Part shown: positions 63,976 through 64,000 of the stretch, piece after piece
Numbering within the stretch: position 1 is the first letter of the stretch
How the letters are laid out: each line of letters opens with the position of its first letter
NCBI GenBank assembly: GCA_015234465.1
Contig: JADGNA010000021.1
Location: 1 to 64,000, forward strand
Direction: 5' to 3'
DNA from: Salinibacterium sp.
Lineage (GTDB): Bacteria > Actinomycetota > Actinomycetes > Actinomycetales > Microbacteriaceae
DNA length: 64,000 nucleotides
The notes under the pieces: generated by a model
What the model saw: the letters and a program-made list of their open reading frames with translations, nothing else
The model's database searches: none
Told to the model about the DNA's origin: nothing
Made by a program: the position numbers and the translations under genes

Positions 63976-64000
63976 CTAGCGCACGACCACCGCGAGCACG
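63976..64000 (-). CDS. C-terminal end of an unidentified gene (cut by window edge)
   Basis: The minus strand reads VLAVVVR and a TAG stop. A terminator follows directly, which supports a real gene end. Seven residues are too few to name a family. Confidence 0.4.

Overview
This is a high-GC actinobacterial chromosome segment, most likely from the family Microbacteriaceae. The evidence is frequent GTG/TTG starts, start-stop overlaps of the ATGA/GTGA type, the very frequent word CGGATGC/GCATCCG, the order tRNA-Trp, secE, nusG, rplK, rplA, and the lysG/lysE and LPxTG genes. No rRNA, IS element, prophage or CRISPR array is visible.

From 1 to about 23.9 kb is a pentose (plant hemicellulose) catabolic region. 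It opens with the tail of xylA and with xylB. These face aldO, a predicted alditol/xylitol oxidase that could feed xylose to them, followed by pncC and a GH51 arabinofuranosidase. Next is a YtfQRT-YjfF-type sugar ABC importer with its own LacI-family regulator, then a Bcr/CflA exporter. A long minus-strand operon follows: araB-araD-araA, two tandem ChvE-like sugar-binding proteins, and the ATPase and permease of a second importer. A LacI-type AraR lies upstream of it, with matching operator palindromes at both promoters. Arabinofuranosides would be cut by AbfA, taken up by one or both importers, and converted by AraA, AraB and AraD to xylulose-5-phosphate, the product of XylB.

From 23.9 to 37.4 kb is a mixed accessory region: an MFS transporter, cbs-metB (transsulfuration), a DUF3105/DUF305 envelope pair, a zinc-ribbon protein, a MazEF-like toxin-antitoxin pair with an operator array, an ABC exporter, a CUT1 sugar importer without its own ATPase, and an LPVTG cell-wall protein.

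From 37.5 to 47.4 kb two ribosomal clusters (rplJ-rplL; tRNA-Trp-secE-nusG-rplK-rplA) flank an OmpR-type two-component system with a secreted protein, a scar of two truncated genes (a sugar isomerase and a ROK regulator), a YqaJ-type nuclease, a hydrolase and a DMT transporter. From 47.5 to 56 kb lie aspC, lysG/lysE, a PspC-containing envelope-stress system and guaB. From 56 kb to the end is a branched-chain amino acid type ABC importer (livHMGF plus two binding proteins) and rarD. LivH carries an unusual exported beta-sandwich domain.

Striking features outside coding sequence are hairpins after all four sugar-binding-protein genes, several intergenic palindromes, a terminator-like hairpin in the livK leader, and two apparently leaderless GTG genes (aspC, lysE).
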